In this document: in pieces, positions 15,805-23,972 of the stretch
Position numbering within the stretch: the first letter of the stretch is position 1
Layout of the letters: every line of letters begins with the position of its first letter
DNA from: an uncultured Prevotella sp.
GTDB lineage: Bacteria; Bacteroidota; Bacteroidia; Bacteroidales; Bacteroidaceae
DNA: 32,766 bases
Direction of reading: 5' to 3'
Assembly: GCA_900553465.1 (NCBI GenBank)
Contig: USDT01000032.1
Coordinates: 1 to 32,766, forward strand
The notes under the pieces: model-generated
What the model was told of the DNA's origin: nothing
What the model saw: only the letters and a program-made list of their open reading frames with translations
Database searches by the model: none
Program-made: the position numbers and the translations under genes

Positions 15805-16119
15805 ATGGGAATGAAGAATATCAGAAAACGGATGTGGGGCGTATTCTGGAAACTCCACGACAGGAGGAAACGGATTATTGGAAAGCTGAAAGGGTATCTG
15901 GACGGCTTGCCCCCGAAAACAAAAAAAAGGATAGTGCTGTCCATGCTCGCCGTTTTTGCGGTACTGGCATTGTACTCCTTTGCAAAAGCCGTCCATGACA
16001 TCGGCAGAAACGACGGCAGAAAAACGAGAACAGGTCATGCCGGACGGGTAGAACTGCCCGTGAAACCGAAAAATGACCCCAACATAACACCTTATATATA
16101 TGGAACAACAGAAGATTGA
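15805..16119 (+). CDS. traL: TraL, small single-membrane-span protein
   Basis: A 104-residue protein with a very basic N-terminus, one membrane segment (VLSMLAVFAVLALYSFAKAV near residues 49-68) and a basic periplasmic tail. It sits in the traL position between traK and traM. Function is unknown beyond its need for transfer in the CTnDOT family. The gene overlaps traM by 20 bp. Confidence 0.8.
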   Translation: MGMKNIRKRMWGVFWKLHDRRKRIIGKLKGYLDGLPPKTKKRIVLSMLAVFAVLALYSFAKAVHDIGRNDGRKTRTGHAGRVELPVKPKNDPNITPYIYGTTED

Positions 16120-17386
16120 AACAAAGACAGAGAGCAAGGCGGCTCCCGGAAAGGAGAAACCGAAGAAGGAGCGTACTCCGCTGACCCCGGCTGAACGGCT
16201 GAGACGGCAGAAAATGATTGTCCTGCCGGCAATGGTACTGGTATTCCTCGGAGCGATGTGGCTGATATTCGCCCCGTCCTCCGACAAGGAAATGCAGCCG
16301 GGCATAGGCAGTTACAATACCGAAATCCCCGATGCAGACCAAGAGGACCGGCACATCATCGGGGATAAGGTGAAAGCCTACGCGCAGAAAGAGATGGAGG
16401 AACGGCGGGCAAGCCGCAGCCGCTCCATGCAGGAACTCGGCGATATGTTCGACCATGAAGTGGAAGAAGCGGAACTGGAACCGGCAAAGGTTTCCACGCC
16501 ACAGACCATACATTCCTCCGCTGCCGCCTACCGTGACCTGAACACCACGCTCGGCAACTTCTACGAACAGCCTGCCAATGAGGACAAGGAAATGGATGAG
16601 CTGCTGGAACGCATCGCCTCATTGGAAACGGCACTTGAAAACGAAAAAGGCAGGAACTCCGACATGGACGAGGTGGCTCTCATGGAGAAATCCTATGAAC
16701 TTGCCGCCAAATACATGGGCGGACAGAACAGAAGCGAATCCCATTCTGTCCAAAAGGTCGGCAAGAACAAGGCGGTGCCCGTGAAGCAGGTAACTCACCA
16801 AGTGGTGTCGGCTCTCGGACAGCCGATGAGCAACGCCGAGTTTGTGGCAACCCATACCACGGAACGCAACTACGGTTTCAACACGGCAGTGGGCGGCACG
16901 GCTGTATCGGAGAAGAACACCCTGTCTGCCTGCATCAATGGTGCGCAGAGCGTGACCGACGGGCAGGCGGTGAAATTACGGTTGCTGGAGCCTATGGCGG
17001 TAGCCGACCGGATTATCCCGCGCAATGCGGCACTGGTCGGTGCCGCCAGGATACAGGGTGAACGGCTTGGCATTACGATCACCTCGCTGGAATACGAAGG
17101 CACGGTCATTCCTGTGGAACTCTCGGTGTATGACACGGACGGGCAGCCCGGCATCTTCATCCCGAACTCGATGGAGCTGGATGCCGTCAAGGAAGTAGCC
17201 GCCAATATGGGCGGGTCACTGGGCAGTAGCATCAACATCTCCACCGATGCGGGGGCGCAGCTCGCCTCCGACCTGGGCAAGGGACTGATACAAGGCACAA
17301 GCCAATATATAGCCAAGAAGATGTGCACCGTGAAAGTGCATCTGAAAGCCGGGTATAAGGTGATGCTCTATCAGGACGAGAATTAG
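16100..17386 (+). CDS. traM: TraM, VirB10-like protein (DUF3714)
   Basis: A 428-residue protein. It has a charged cytoplasmic N-terminus, a membrane segment near residues 36-57 (IVLPAMVLVFLGAMWLIFAP), a long charged periplasmic region with coiled-coil character, and a C-terminal beta-rich domain (from about residue 270, with VKLRLLEPMAV and PVELSVYDTDGQPGI) like the VirB10/TrbI outer-membrane core domain. It would span the envelope and link the inner-membrane ATPases to the outer-membrane ring with TraN and TraO. Confidence 0.88.
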   Translation: MEQQKIETKTESKAAPGKEKPKKERTPLTPAERLRRQKMIVLPAMVLVFLGAMWLIFAPSSDKEMQPGIGSYNTEIPDADQEDRHIIGDKVKAYAQKEMEERRASRSRSMQELGDMFDHEVEEAELEPAKVSTPQTIHSSAAAYRDLNTTLGNFYEQPANEDKEMDELLERIASLETALENEKGRNSDMDEVALMEKSYELAAKYMGGQNRSESHSVQKVGKNKAVPVKQVTHQVVSALGQPMSNAEFVATHTTERNYGFNTAVGGTAVSEKNTLSACINGAQSVTDGQAVKLRLLEPMAVADRIIPRNAALVGAARIQGERLGITITSLEYEGTVIPVELSVYDTDGQPGIFIPNSMELDAVKEVAANMGGSLGSSINISTDAGAQLASDLGKGLIQGTSQYIAKKMCTVKVHLKAGYKVMLYQDEN

Positions 17387-17408
17387 AATCAATAATCAAC
17401 AACATTTA

Positions 17409-17425
17409 TTACCACTAAATCCAAA
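17409..17425 (+). repeat. Shared leader motif before traN
   Basis: Identical over 17 bases to 13336-13352, upstream of traI. It ends 6 bp before the traN ATG at 17432. Confidence 0.8.
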
Positions 17426-17431
17426 AGTAAA

Positions 17432-18424
17432 ATGAACATGAAAAAAGTAATCATGATGTTTGCCCTTATGACGGGCACAATCTCTGCCTTCGCGCAGAAC
17501 GCAGACTCTACTTCGGTAGGGAGTGACAATACGGAATTGGTCCTGACGGGGAAAGTCTATCCGCAGAAGGAAGCGGACGGCGGTCTGTACCACGGTCTGA
17601 CCCGAAAGCTGACCTTTGACCGCATGATACCACCCCACGGTCTGGAGGTGACATACGGCAAAACCGTGCATATCCTTTTCCCTTCGGAAGTGCGCTATGT
17701 GGACCTGGGCTCGCCCGACCTGATTGCCGGGAAAGCCGACGGTGCGGAGAACGTCATCCGTGTGAAGGCTGCCGTCCGGAACTTCTCCGGTGAGACCAAT
17801 ATGTCCGTAATTACGGAGGACGGCTCGTTTTATACCTTTAATGTGAAATATGCGGATGAGCCGCTGCTTCTGAATGTGGAGATGTGCGACTTCATCCATG
17901 ACGGCGAGACGGTGAACCGTCCGAACAACGCGCAGGAAATCTATTTGCAGGAACTCGGCTCGGAAAGCCCGATGCTGGTGCGGCTGATCATGAAGTCCAT
18001 CCATAAACAGAACAAGCGCGAGGTGAAACATATCGGCTGCAAGCGTTTCGGCATCCAGTACCTTCTGAAAGGCATCTACACACACAACGGACTGCTCTAT
18101 TTCCATACGGAAATCAGGAACCGGAGCAACGTGCCTTTTGATGTGGACTACATCACATGGAAGATTGTCGATAAGAAGGTGGCGAAGCGCACCGCCGTGC
18201 AGGAGCAGATTATCCTGCCGCTGCGTGCGCAGAACTACGCCACCCTCGTGCCGGGGAAGAAAAGCGAGCGTACCGTATTCACGATGGCGAAGTTCACCAT
18301 CCCCGATGACAAGTGCCTTGTGGTGGAGCTGAACGAGAAGAACGGCGGCAGACACCAGTCTTTCGTGATTGAGAACGAGGATTTGGTACGTGCCAGTACC
18401 ATCAACGAACTTCAGGTACGATAA
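17432..18424 (+). CDS. traN: TraN, VirB9-like outer-complex protein (DUF4138)
   Basis: A 330-residue exported protein with a signal peptide (MNMKKVIMMFALMTGTISAF, cleaved after AFA-Q). The mature part is beta-rich, beginning after a short linker with a region that carries YGKTVHILFPSEVRYVDLGS, the VirB9-type N-terminal motif for binding the outer ring; a second beta domain follows. It matches DUF4138/TraN of Bacteroides. A second ATG two codons in (17438) is an alternative start. Confidence 0.9.
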   Translation: MNMKKVIMMFALMTGTISAFAQNADSTSVGSDNTELVLTGKVYPQKEADGGLYHGLTRKLTFDRMIPPHGLEVTYGKTVHILFPSEVRYVDLGSPDLIAGKADGAENVIRVKAAVRNFSGETNMSVITEDGSFYTFNVKYADEPLLLNVEMCDFIHDGETVNRPNNAQEIYLQELGSESPMLVRLIMKSIHKQNKREVKHIGCKRFGIQYLLKGIYTHNGLLYFHTEIRNRSNVPFDVDYITWKIVDKKVAKRTAVQEQIILPLRAQNYATLVPGKKSERTVFTMAKFTIPDDKCLVVELNEKNGGRHQSFVIENEDLVRASTINELQVR

Positions 18425-18427
18425 GCC

Positions 18428-19003
18428 ATGAGAGCGTATATCATTGCATTGGTAGCGTCGTTTGCCCTCTTTGCGGGGCAGGCGCACGCCCAGCGGTGCC
18501 TGCCGGGGATGCGGGGCATCGAGGTGAAGGCGAATCTGGCTGACGGTTTCAGACCCGGCGGTAACGACGGCGGGTACAGTTTCGGGGCGGCTCTTTCCAC
18601 CTATACGAAGAAAGGGAATAAATGGGTGTTCGGCGGCGAATACCTGATGAAGGACAACCCATACAAGGAGACCAAAATACCCGTGGCGCAGTTCACGGCG
18701 GAGGGCGGCTATTATTTCAAGGTGTTGTCGGATGCACGCAAAATCGTGTTCCTCTATGCTGGAGCCTCGGCTCTTGCCGGATATGAGACAGTGAACTGGG
18801 GTGACAGAATGCTGTTCGACGGCTCCACGCTGCACGATCAGGATGCTTTTGTCTATGGCGGCGCACTCACGCTTGATATGGAGATATATGTGGCGGACCG
18901 TATCGCACTGCTGGTGAACCTACGTGAACGTTGCCTTTGGGGTGGTGATACCCGAAAGTTCCACACGCAATGGGGCGCAGGTATAAAGTTCGTAATCAAC
19001 TGA
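18428..19003 (+). CDS. traO: TraO, exported outer-membrane-type conjugation protein
   Basis: A 191-residue protein with a signal peptide (MRAYIIALVASFALFAGQAH, then AQR). Alternating hydrophobic strands (KWVFGGEYLM, TAEGGYYFKVL, KIVFLYAGASALAGYE, IALLVNLRERCLWG) ending in an aromatic/asparagine C-terminus resemble a small outer-membrane beta-barrel. It follows traN by 3 bp in the conserved TraN-TraO-TraP-TraQ order. Confidence 0.85.
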   Translation: MRAYIIALVASFALFAGQAHAQRCLPGMRGIEVKANLADGFRPGGNDGGYSFGAALSTYTKKGNKWVFGGEYLMKDNPYKETKIPVAQFTAEGGYYFKVLSDARKIVFLYAGASALAGYETVNWGDRMLFDGSTLHDQDAFVYGGALTLDMEIYVADRIALLVNLRERCLWGGDTRKFHTQWGAGIKFVIN

Positions 19004-19011
19004 AAACGGGC

Positions 19012-19875
19012 ATGGACATCACTGAAATGAGACGGATACCCATCGCGGATTTCCTGGCACGGCTCGGGCACGGGCCGGTCAGGAGAAGCGGCAGCGAGCT
19101 GTGGTATCCTGCTCCTTACCGGAAAGAACGCACCCCCTCGTTCCGTGTGAACACGGACAAAAACGTCTGGTATGACTTCGGACTCGGCAAAGGCGGTGAC
19201 ATCTTCAACCTTGCAGGCGAGTTCATTCACAGCAAAGACTTCATGGCGCAGGCAAGGTTCATATCGGAAACCGCCCGTGTGCCGATGCTCAAAGTGGATG
19301 CCGGCACCTGCCGGAAGAAAACGCTTGAACCGTCCTTTGAGGACGTGAAGGTCATGCCGCTGCGGTATGTGGCTCTCAAGAGGTATTTGGAGGAACGGGG
19401 CATACTGCCGGACATGGCTTCCCGGTATTGTAGCCAGTTGAACTATCACGTCCACAAGAAGGAGTATTTCGCCATCGGCTTTCCGAATGTGGCAGGCGGT
19501 TATGAAATCCGTAACGGACTGTTCAAGGGATGCGTGCCTCCAAAGGATGTATCGTTGGTAAGGGTAGGTGAATCACCGTCCGACGGCTGCAATGTGTTCG
19601 AGGGCTTCATGGACTTTCTTTCCGCCGTGGCACTCAAATGGACGGAGGATGAGGACAGCCTCGTGCTGAACTCGGTTGTCAATGTCGCCAGGAGTTACAA
19701 GTATCTGGACGGATACGGAAAGATACGCTGTTACCTTGACCGTGACGAAGCCGGAAGGCGGGCGTTGGAAAGCCTGCGGTCACGCTATGGCGACCGCATT
19801 ACCGACCGCTCGTATCTTTATGACGGCTGCAAGGATCTCAACGAGTATTTGCAGCCGTCAATCGAAAAACAATAA
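19012..19875 (+). CDS. traP: TraP, primase-like protein with zinc-less CHC2 domain and TOPRIM
   Basis: The start at ATG 19012 gives 287 residues; an in-frame ATG at 18970 would overlap traO by 34 bp. The N-terminal domain aligns by eye with the DnaG CHC2 zinc finger around APYRKERTPSF and DFGLGKGGD, but the positions of all four zinc ligands are replaced (A34, R37, D55, L58). A TOPRIM domain follows: E197 in VFEGFMDF, and D243/D245 in YLDRDEAG. In CTnDOT-type elements this gene is annotated as a DNA primase, which would start complementary-strand synthesis after transfer. Loss of the zinc ligands may be typical of the family. Confidence 0.85.
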   Translation: MDITEMRRIPIADFLARLGHGPVRRSGSELWYPAPYRKERTPSFRVNTDKNVWYDFGLGKGGDIFNLAGEFIHSKDFMAQARFISETARVPMLKVDAGTCRKKTLEPSFEDVKVMPLRYVALKRYLEERGILPDMASRYCSQLNYHVHKKEYFAIGFPNVAGGYEIRNGLFKGCVPPKDVSLVRVGESPSDGCNVFEGFMDFLSAVALKWTEDEDSLVLNSVVNVARSYKYLDGYGKIRCYLDRDEAGRRALESLRSRYGDRITDRSYLYDGCKDLNEYLQPSIEKQ

Positions 19876-19894
19876 ACAATCATCTAAAAATCAA

Positions 19895-20401
19895 ATGACA
19901 ATGAACATACAGAATGACAACAAAAAAAAGAGGACATCCGTCTTCCATGTAATGGCAGCCCTTTTCATGGCTGTGACGGCTTTTATATTCGCTTCGTGCG
20001 ACGACGATATGGACATACAGCAGTCCTATCCGTTCACGGTGGAGACCATGCCCGTGCCGAACAAGGTGATGAAAGGGGAAACGGTGGAAATACGCTGCGA
20101 ACTGAAAGCTGAAGGCAGGTATTCGGAAACGCTGTACACCATCCGCTACTTCCAGTTCGAGGGGCAGGGTTCGCTGAAAATGGATAACGGCATCACGTTC
20201 CTGCCCAATGACCGTTACCTGCTTGAAAACGAGAAGTTCCGGTTATATTATACATCAAAGGGTGATGAAAGGCACGATTTTATCGTCGTGATAGAGGACA
20301 ATATGGGTAATTCCCATGAACTTACATTCGATTTTAACAACAGTGATAGTGGTAGCGGAGATACGGAACATACGGAAAATACGGAAGGAGGTGGCAAGTG
20401 A
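19895..20401 (+). CDS. traQ: TraQ, conjugal transfer lipoprotein (DUF3872)
   Basis: A 168-residue protein from ATG 19895. A basic N-terminus (MNIQNDNKKKRTSVF) is followed by a hydrophobic segment and a lipobox-like FASC ahead of DDDMD, so it is probably a lipoprotein. The mature part is a beta-sandwich-like domain matching DUF3872/TraQ. The C-terminus is low complexity (SGDTEHTENTEGGGK). It is the last of the recognisable tra series; its stop codon overlaps a GTG of the lysozyme frame. Confidence 0.83.
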   Translation: MTMNIQNDNKKKRTSVFHVMAALFMAVTAFIFASCDDDMDIQQSYPFTVETMPVPNKVMKGETVEIRCELKAEGRYSETLYTIRYFQFEGQGSLKMDNGITFLPNDRYLLENEKFRLYYTSKGDERHDFIVVIEDNMGNSHELTFDFNNSDSGSGDTEHTENTEGGGK

Positions 20402-20442
20402 CAGACTGCACCGGCTTCCTGCACGGACATTTGTCGAAATCT

Positions 20443-20583
20443 ATGAGACATAATATCCTGTTGCTTCTGTTTCTGCTTCCTTTCGTCGGAAATGTATCTG
20501 CTCAAACGAAGGACAAGGAGAAAACGGAAAAAATTTGGAACTTGCCACTTTTTGAAAGGGCGGTTGAGTTTATGGAAAGATTT
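20443..20583 (+). pseudogene. Lysozyme gene, 5' fragment (interrupted by RIT insertion)
   Basis: The N-terminal part of the lysozyme that normally follows traQ in this family: a signal peptide (MRHNILLLLFLLPFVGNVSA), then KIWNLPLFERAVEFMERF. At that point the frame runs into the insertion and ends 2 codons later (stop near 20587). The matching C-terminal part resumes at 26757. A GTG at 20398, overlapping the traQ stop, is an alternative start. Confidence 0.85.
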
Positions 20584-20609
20584 CCATAAGCATGATTATG
20601 AATATAACT

Positions 20610-20691
20610 TTTTTATGGAAAGTCTTTTGTAAAGTATATTGATATATAGCGATATAAATATGCTACTTTACAGTTAGACTTTCCATAAAAA
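20610..20691. repeat. Long interrupted inverted repeat at the RIT left end
   Basis: A perfect 15-bp pair (20610-20624 with 20677-20691, containing ATGGAAAGTC/GACTTTCCAT) encloses a perfect 8-bp pair (GTAAAGTA 20629-20636 with TACTTTAC 20664-20671). A further ATGGAAA...TTTCCAT palindrome straddles the left junction (20572-20587), and a related ATGGAAAGT...GTAAAG pair occurs near the right end (26639-26659). These are candidate recombinase-binding sites; the hairpin also lies at the stop codon of the last recombinase gene and may act as its terminator. Confidence 0.8.
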
Positions 20692-21732
20692 TTACTTACC
20701 ATATCCTTTTAGCCATTGAAGAAGGCTTACGTTACCTTCCCATTGAGCTTTACTCACACCATTTGATGTAATGGCCAATGACACTTTTTCAAGTGCTTCT
20801 CTTTTCGCTTCGGAATCTGTGCGAGCATATATTTCGGTTGTTTCAATAGATATATGTCCCAATAGATCCCTTATATATACTAAATTGACACCAGCTTGCA
20901 AAAGATGCATCGCTTTGCTGTGACGAAGCATATGGCAACATACTTTACCAGGTATGATTTCTTTATTTTTCTTCCTTGCCAAATCCGAATATGTTTTCAG
21001 AATATATGTAATTCCAGCCCTTGTAAGTCTTTCTCCTCTGGCATTGTAAAATAAAGGATGTTGGATGGGTGCATTTGCCAAAATATGCTGCTCGTTTTTT
21101 ATATAATTGTGGAGTATGTCCACAATGCTCTTGAATAGAGGGACAGTGCGGATTTTCCGACCTTTGCCTACAATTCGGATTGTATATGGCTCTACATCCA
21201 GTCTGACGGAGCCTATCGTCAGGTCTGCAAGTTCCTGTACTCTCATTCCCGTTTCATACATTAGGGATAATATCGCTAAATGCCTCTGTCCTTTTGGTGT
21301 ATTCGCATCAGGTTGTTCCAACAATAGTTTGATACCTCCCAATGTCAAGTAATCAAGCTTACGTTCCATATTCCTCATTGCTGGGATTGAATGGATTTTC
21401 TGCCATTGTTCCATTCTTCCGACTTCGACATATTGCAGCCATGTTGAAAACGATTTCATAACGGCCAAACGCTGATTTCGGGTATTTATGGAACAATGTT
21501 TTTCGTCAATAAGATGGTTAAGAAAGCAGACCACGTTGTCCTTAGTAAAGGCTTCCAGCCTGAGTTTTTCCACCTTTATTCCTTTCTTGTCTCTCATAAA
21601 CTCAATATATTGAACGAAAGTATCCCTGTACGACAAAATTGTATTAGGGCTGACATTTCGTTCATGTGGCAGATATTCTGATAAATATCTGCTGATTTGT
21701 TTTGCAAAATCGGTATTCGTTCTCATCGTCAA
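20692..21732 (-). CDS. RIT tyrosine recombinase 3 (RitC-like, 346 aa)
   Basis: Third gene of the trio. It has an N-terminal SAM-like DNA-binding domain (residues about 8-105) and a C-terminal catalytic domain with the family residues in order: R in TGMRVQEL, K in IVGKGRKIRTVP, H-x-x-R in HMLRHSKAMHLL, GH in LLGHISIETTEIYAR with the nucleophile Y. All expected residues are present, so it may be active. Its start codon overlaps the stop of the upstream recombinase gene by 4 bp. The gene ends inside the right arm of the long inverted repeat. Confidence 0.9.
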   Translation of the reverse strand: MTMRTNTDFAKQISRYLSEYLPHERNVSPNTILSYRDTFVQYIEFMRDKKGIKVEKLRLEAFTKDNVVCFLNHLIDEKHCSINTRNQRLAVMKSFSTWLQYVEVGRMEQWQKIHSIPAMRNMERKLDYLTLGGIKLLLEQPDANTPKGQRHLAILSLMYETGMRVQELADLTIGSVRLDVEPYTIRIVGKGRKIRTVPLFKSIVDILHNYIKNEQHILANAPIQHPLFYNARGERLTRAGITYILKTYSDLARKKNKEIIPGKVCCHMLRHSKAMHLLQAGVNLVYIRDLLGHISIETTEIYARTDSEAKREALEKVSLAITSNGVSKAQWEGNVSLLQWLKGYGK

Positions 21733-22715
21733 TCGAGTATTACGTTATAAATGAAAGCATCCATTCCTGTACTTTTTTGTGCCACTTCAGGATACATCGC
21801 TTGTGTCAGTCTTATATATTTTTCCGTTGACCTTAATGTACGATGTCCCAATGCGGCAGACAATACGGGTAGGCATGTGTAGAGATCCATATCTTGATTA
21901 ACCATTTGTAGCATAGCATGCACCGCGAAGGTATGGCGCAAATCATGTATGCGTGGGCCTTTTTTGTCACCGACAAACTTAATATCGCATTTGTCAAGAA
22001 TTGCCCTAAAATAAAGTCTGACGGAATCAGACTTGATGGGAAGACCGTCCAACTTTATGAAATAGGGATTACTGGGAGCAGCAATATGATTAACTGGTAT
22101 TCGATTCCTAAACATCTCATACCGTCGTAGTTCTACAACCATATCATCCCCAAGAGGCACAAGTCTTTCATGACCGTTTTTTGTTTTTCGAAGATGGATA
22201 TAATACTGGTCAAGAAAGATATCCTCATTTTTTAGTGTTGTCGCTTCCGACACTCTCATTCCTGTGCTATATAGCAACCGTAGTATTATAGGTATTGCCA
22301 TCAATGCCGCATTTGTATAATTTTTGTCATTCCTTAGTTTGTCAGACTCCTCGAATATCTTCTTCATTTCTTCTTTACTGTATATGTAAGGAGTGAAACT
22401 TGACGGCATATTTCTCGGCAACCTCGGTATATCACATTTACAACCGTGTCGTCCCATAAGTATCGCCAACTCTTTCCAAATGCAGAATTTACGGTAAATG
22501 GTGGTCTCATTATCATTTACCCTGCTTTTTCGCCACCCCTTTATCAATTCTTCATCTATATGGGGAGACTGTAAATTCCAGCCTACGGCAAAATCATCAA
22601 ATTCCTTCAATATGTATTTAATTTGTTTGGCTGAATATCCAAAGGACAGCCTAATGTTTAGCATAATGTCCATGTATGGAGCTAAGACGCTTTTGTATTT
22701 AATATGTTTAGTCAT
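21729..22715 (-). CDS. RIT tyrosine recombinase 2 (RitB-like, 328 aa)
   Basis: Second gene of the trio. Catalytic residues are recognisable: R in TGMRVSEAT, K in LRKTKNGHERLVP, H-x-x-R in IHDLRHTFAVHAML, GH in ALGHRTLRSTEKYIRLT with the nucleophile Y. It overlaps the first recombinase gene by 8 bp and the third by 4 bp, so the three are translated as a unit. In RIT elements the three proteins are thought to cooperate, because they are always kept together and in the same order. Confidence 0.9.
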   Translation of the reverse strand: MTKHIKYKSVLAPYMDIMLNIRLSFGYSAKQIKYILKEFDDFAVGWNLQSPHIDEELIKGWRKSRVNDNETTIYRKFCIWKELAILMGRHGCKCDIPRLPRNMPSSFTPYIYSKEEMKKIFEESDKLRNDKNYTNAALMAIPIILRLLYSTGMRVSEATTLKNEDIFLDQYYIHLRKTKNGHERLVPLGDDMVVELRRYEMFRNRIPVNHIAAPSNPYFIKLDGLPIKSDSVRLYFRAILDKCDIKFVGDKKGPRIHDLRHTFAVHAMLQMVNQDMDLYTCLPVLSAALGHRTLRSTEKYIRLTQAMYPEVAQKSTGMDAFIYNVILD

Positions 22716-23943
22716 AAAAATACCCTCCTTTCTGCATATAAAAACTGTCTGGTATGGATGGGATGGGAAGAGAACACTTCCTCATCGATTGTATATCTAT
22801 TTTAATGTACGACATGGTTGACTGGCTGTTCCTATGGCCGAGAGCCTCGGATATGACTGGAATGGAAGAACCATCTGCCAGCATGACCGTCGCGAGAGAA
22901 TGTCGCAGACAATGGGAACCATGATGACGTCCGTTGATTTCGACACCGGACTTACATATTATTTTTGAAATTATACATCCTATGGTACTTCCACATAATC
23001 TTTCAAATGGTGGATGACAAGACAGGAACACTACTTCTTCATCAGACTTCTTCCTTCCGTATCGTAGGTATTCAATTATGGCATTCCCCACATCTGCAAG
23101 TAAGGGCAATTCCACTTTTCTTCCTGTTTTTTGGGTGATTATTGTGATTAGATTGTTTTCCCAATCAATATCTGAAAACTTCACATTGGCAATATCGTGG
23201 GCTCTTAGCCCTAACCGTGAAGCCAGAAGCAGGATGGCGTAGTTCCGTTTCCCGACAGGATTATCCCTTTTTACAGATTGTTCCACTAAACGAACTTCAT
23301 TTGTAGTGTAAAATGAGCATACACGTTCCTTGGGCTTGAACTTGTAATGCTTGAAGAAATCCATCCACATTGGATCGATAATATGTTCATCAATCCAATA
23401 AAGGAAAAGGGTTTTTATAGAGTGAAACACTTGTGGTTTATTTGATGGATATGCGGTGATAAAGGACGTAATCGCAGCTTCGTCTATTTCTCTAATTTGT
23501 GAAAGTCCACGATTTTGCAGATGCCTTTGAAAGCCGCTAAGAATTCTTCTGTAATCACCTAACGTCTTGGAGCTTCTACGCAGGTCCTTAAGATGCTTGA
23601 GGAATTTATCCATTTCTACCGTGAGCCATCCTTTCAATTCATAGTGAACATAGCACCATTCTCTTCTCCGTATTTCTCCTGTTTTAAGCATGTCATTCAG
23701 TATCCTTACACTGAGAAGTTTCTCTTTAAGTACTGGTCTTGAAGGTCCACTGGCAATAAGTTCTTGTATGAAAACTTCACAAATATCTGAAGTATATACT
23801 GATTTCCCCATATCGTTCATGAATTTTACAATTCCATTTGTCCATAATCGTTGGAATTCTTTAATGCGATTTGGCGTGTAACCTCTCGCTGAAAGATAGT
23901 CAACGCATCTGTGAATCAATGTTTGAATTTCCTGTTGTTCCAT
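22708..23943 (-). CDS. RIT tyrosine recombinase 1 (RitA-like, 411 aa)
   Basis: First and largest of the trio. The catalytic part shows R in SRLGLRAHDIANVKFSDID, K in ITQKTGRKVELPL, H-x-x-R in SHCLRHSLATVMLADG and GH in EALGHRNSQSTMSYIKID with the nucleophile Y. The start (ATG at 23943, reading MEQQEIQTLIHRC) lies only about 30 bp from the end of the inserted IS unit, so the natural promoter of the trio has probably been separated from it by the insertion. Confidence 0.9.
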   Translation of the reverse strand: MEQQEIQTLIHRCVDYLSARGYTPNRIKEFQRLWTNGIVKFMNDMGKSVYTSDICEVFIQELIASGPSRPVLKEKLLSVRILNDMLKTGEIRRREWCYVHYELKGWLTVEMDKFLKHLKDLRRSSKTLGDYRRILSGFQRHLQNRGLSQIREIDEAAITSFITAYPSNKPQVFHSIKTLFLYWIDEHIIDPMWMDFFKHYKFKPKERVCSFYTTNEVRLVEQSVKRDNPVGKRNYAILLLASRLGLRAHDIANVKFSDIDWENNLITIITQKTGRKVELPLLADVGNAIIEYLRYGRKKSDEEVVFLSCHPPFERLCGSTIGCIISKIICKSGVEINGRHHGSHCLRHSLATVMLADGSSIPVISEALGHRNSQSTMSYIKIDIQSMRKCSLPIPSIPDSFYMQKGGYFYD

Positions 23944-23972
23944 AGGCCTAATATTTAGAATTGAATTTATCT

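Noticed and set aside
17396..18835. A 479-codon open frame on the minus strand
   Set aside because: It is fully antisense to traN and part of traO, which have signal peptides, ordered neighbours and normal spacing. The antisense frame has no recognisable domain and is rich in His/Arg/Val, typical of a shadow.
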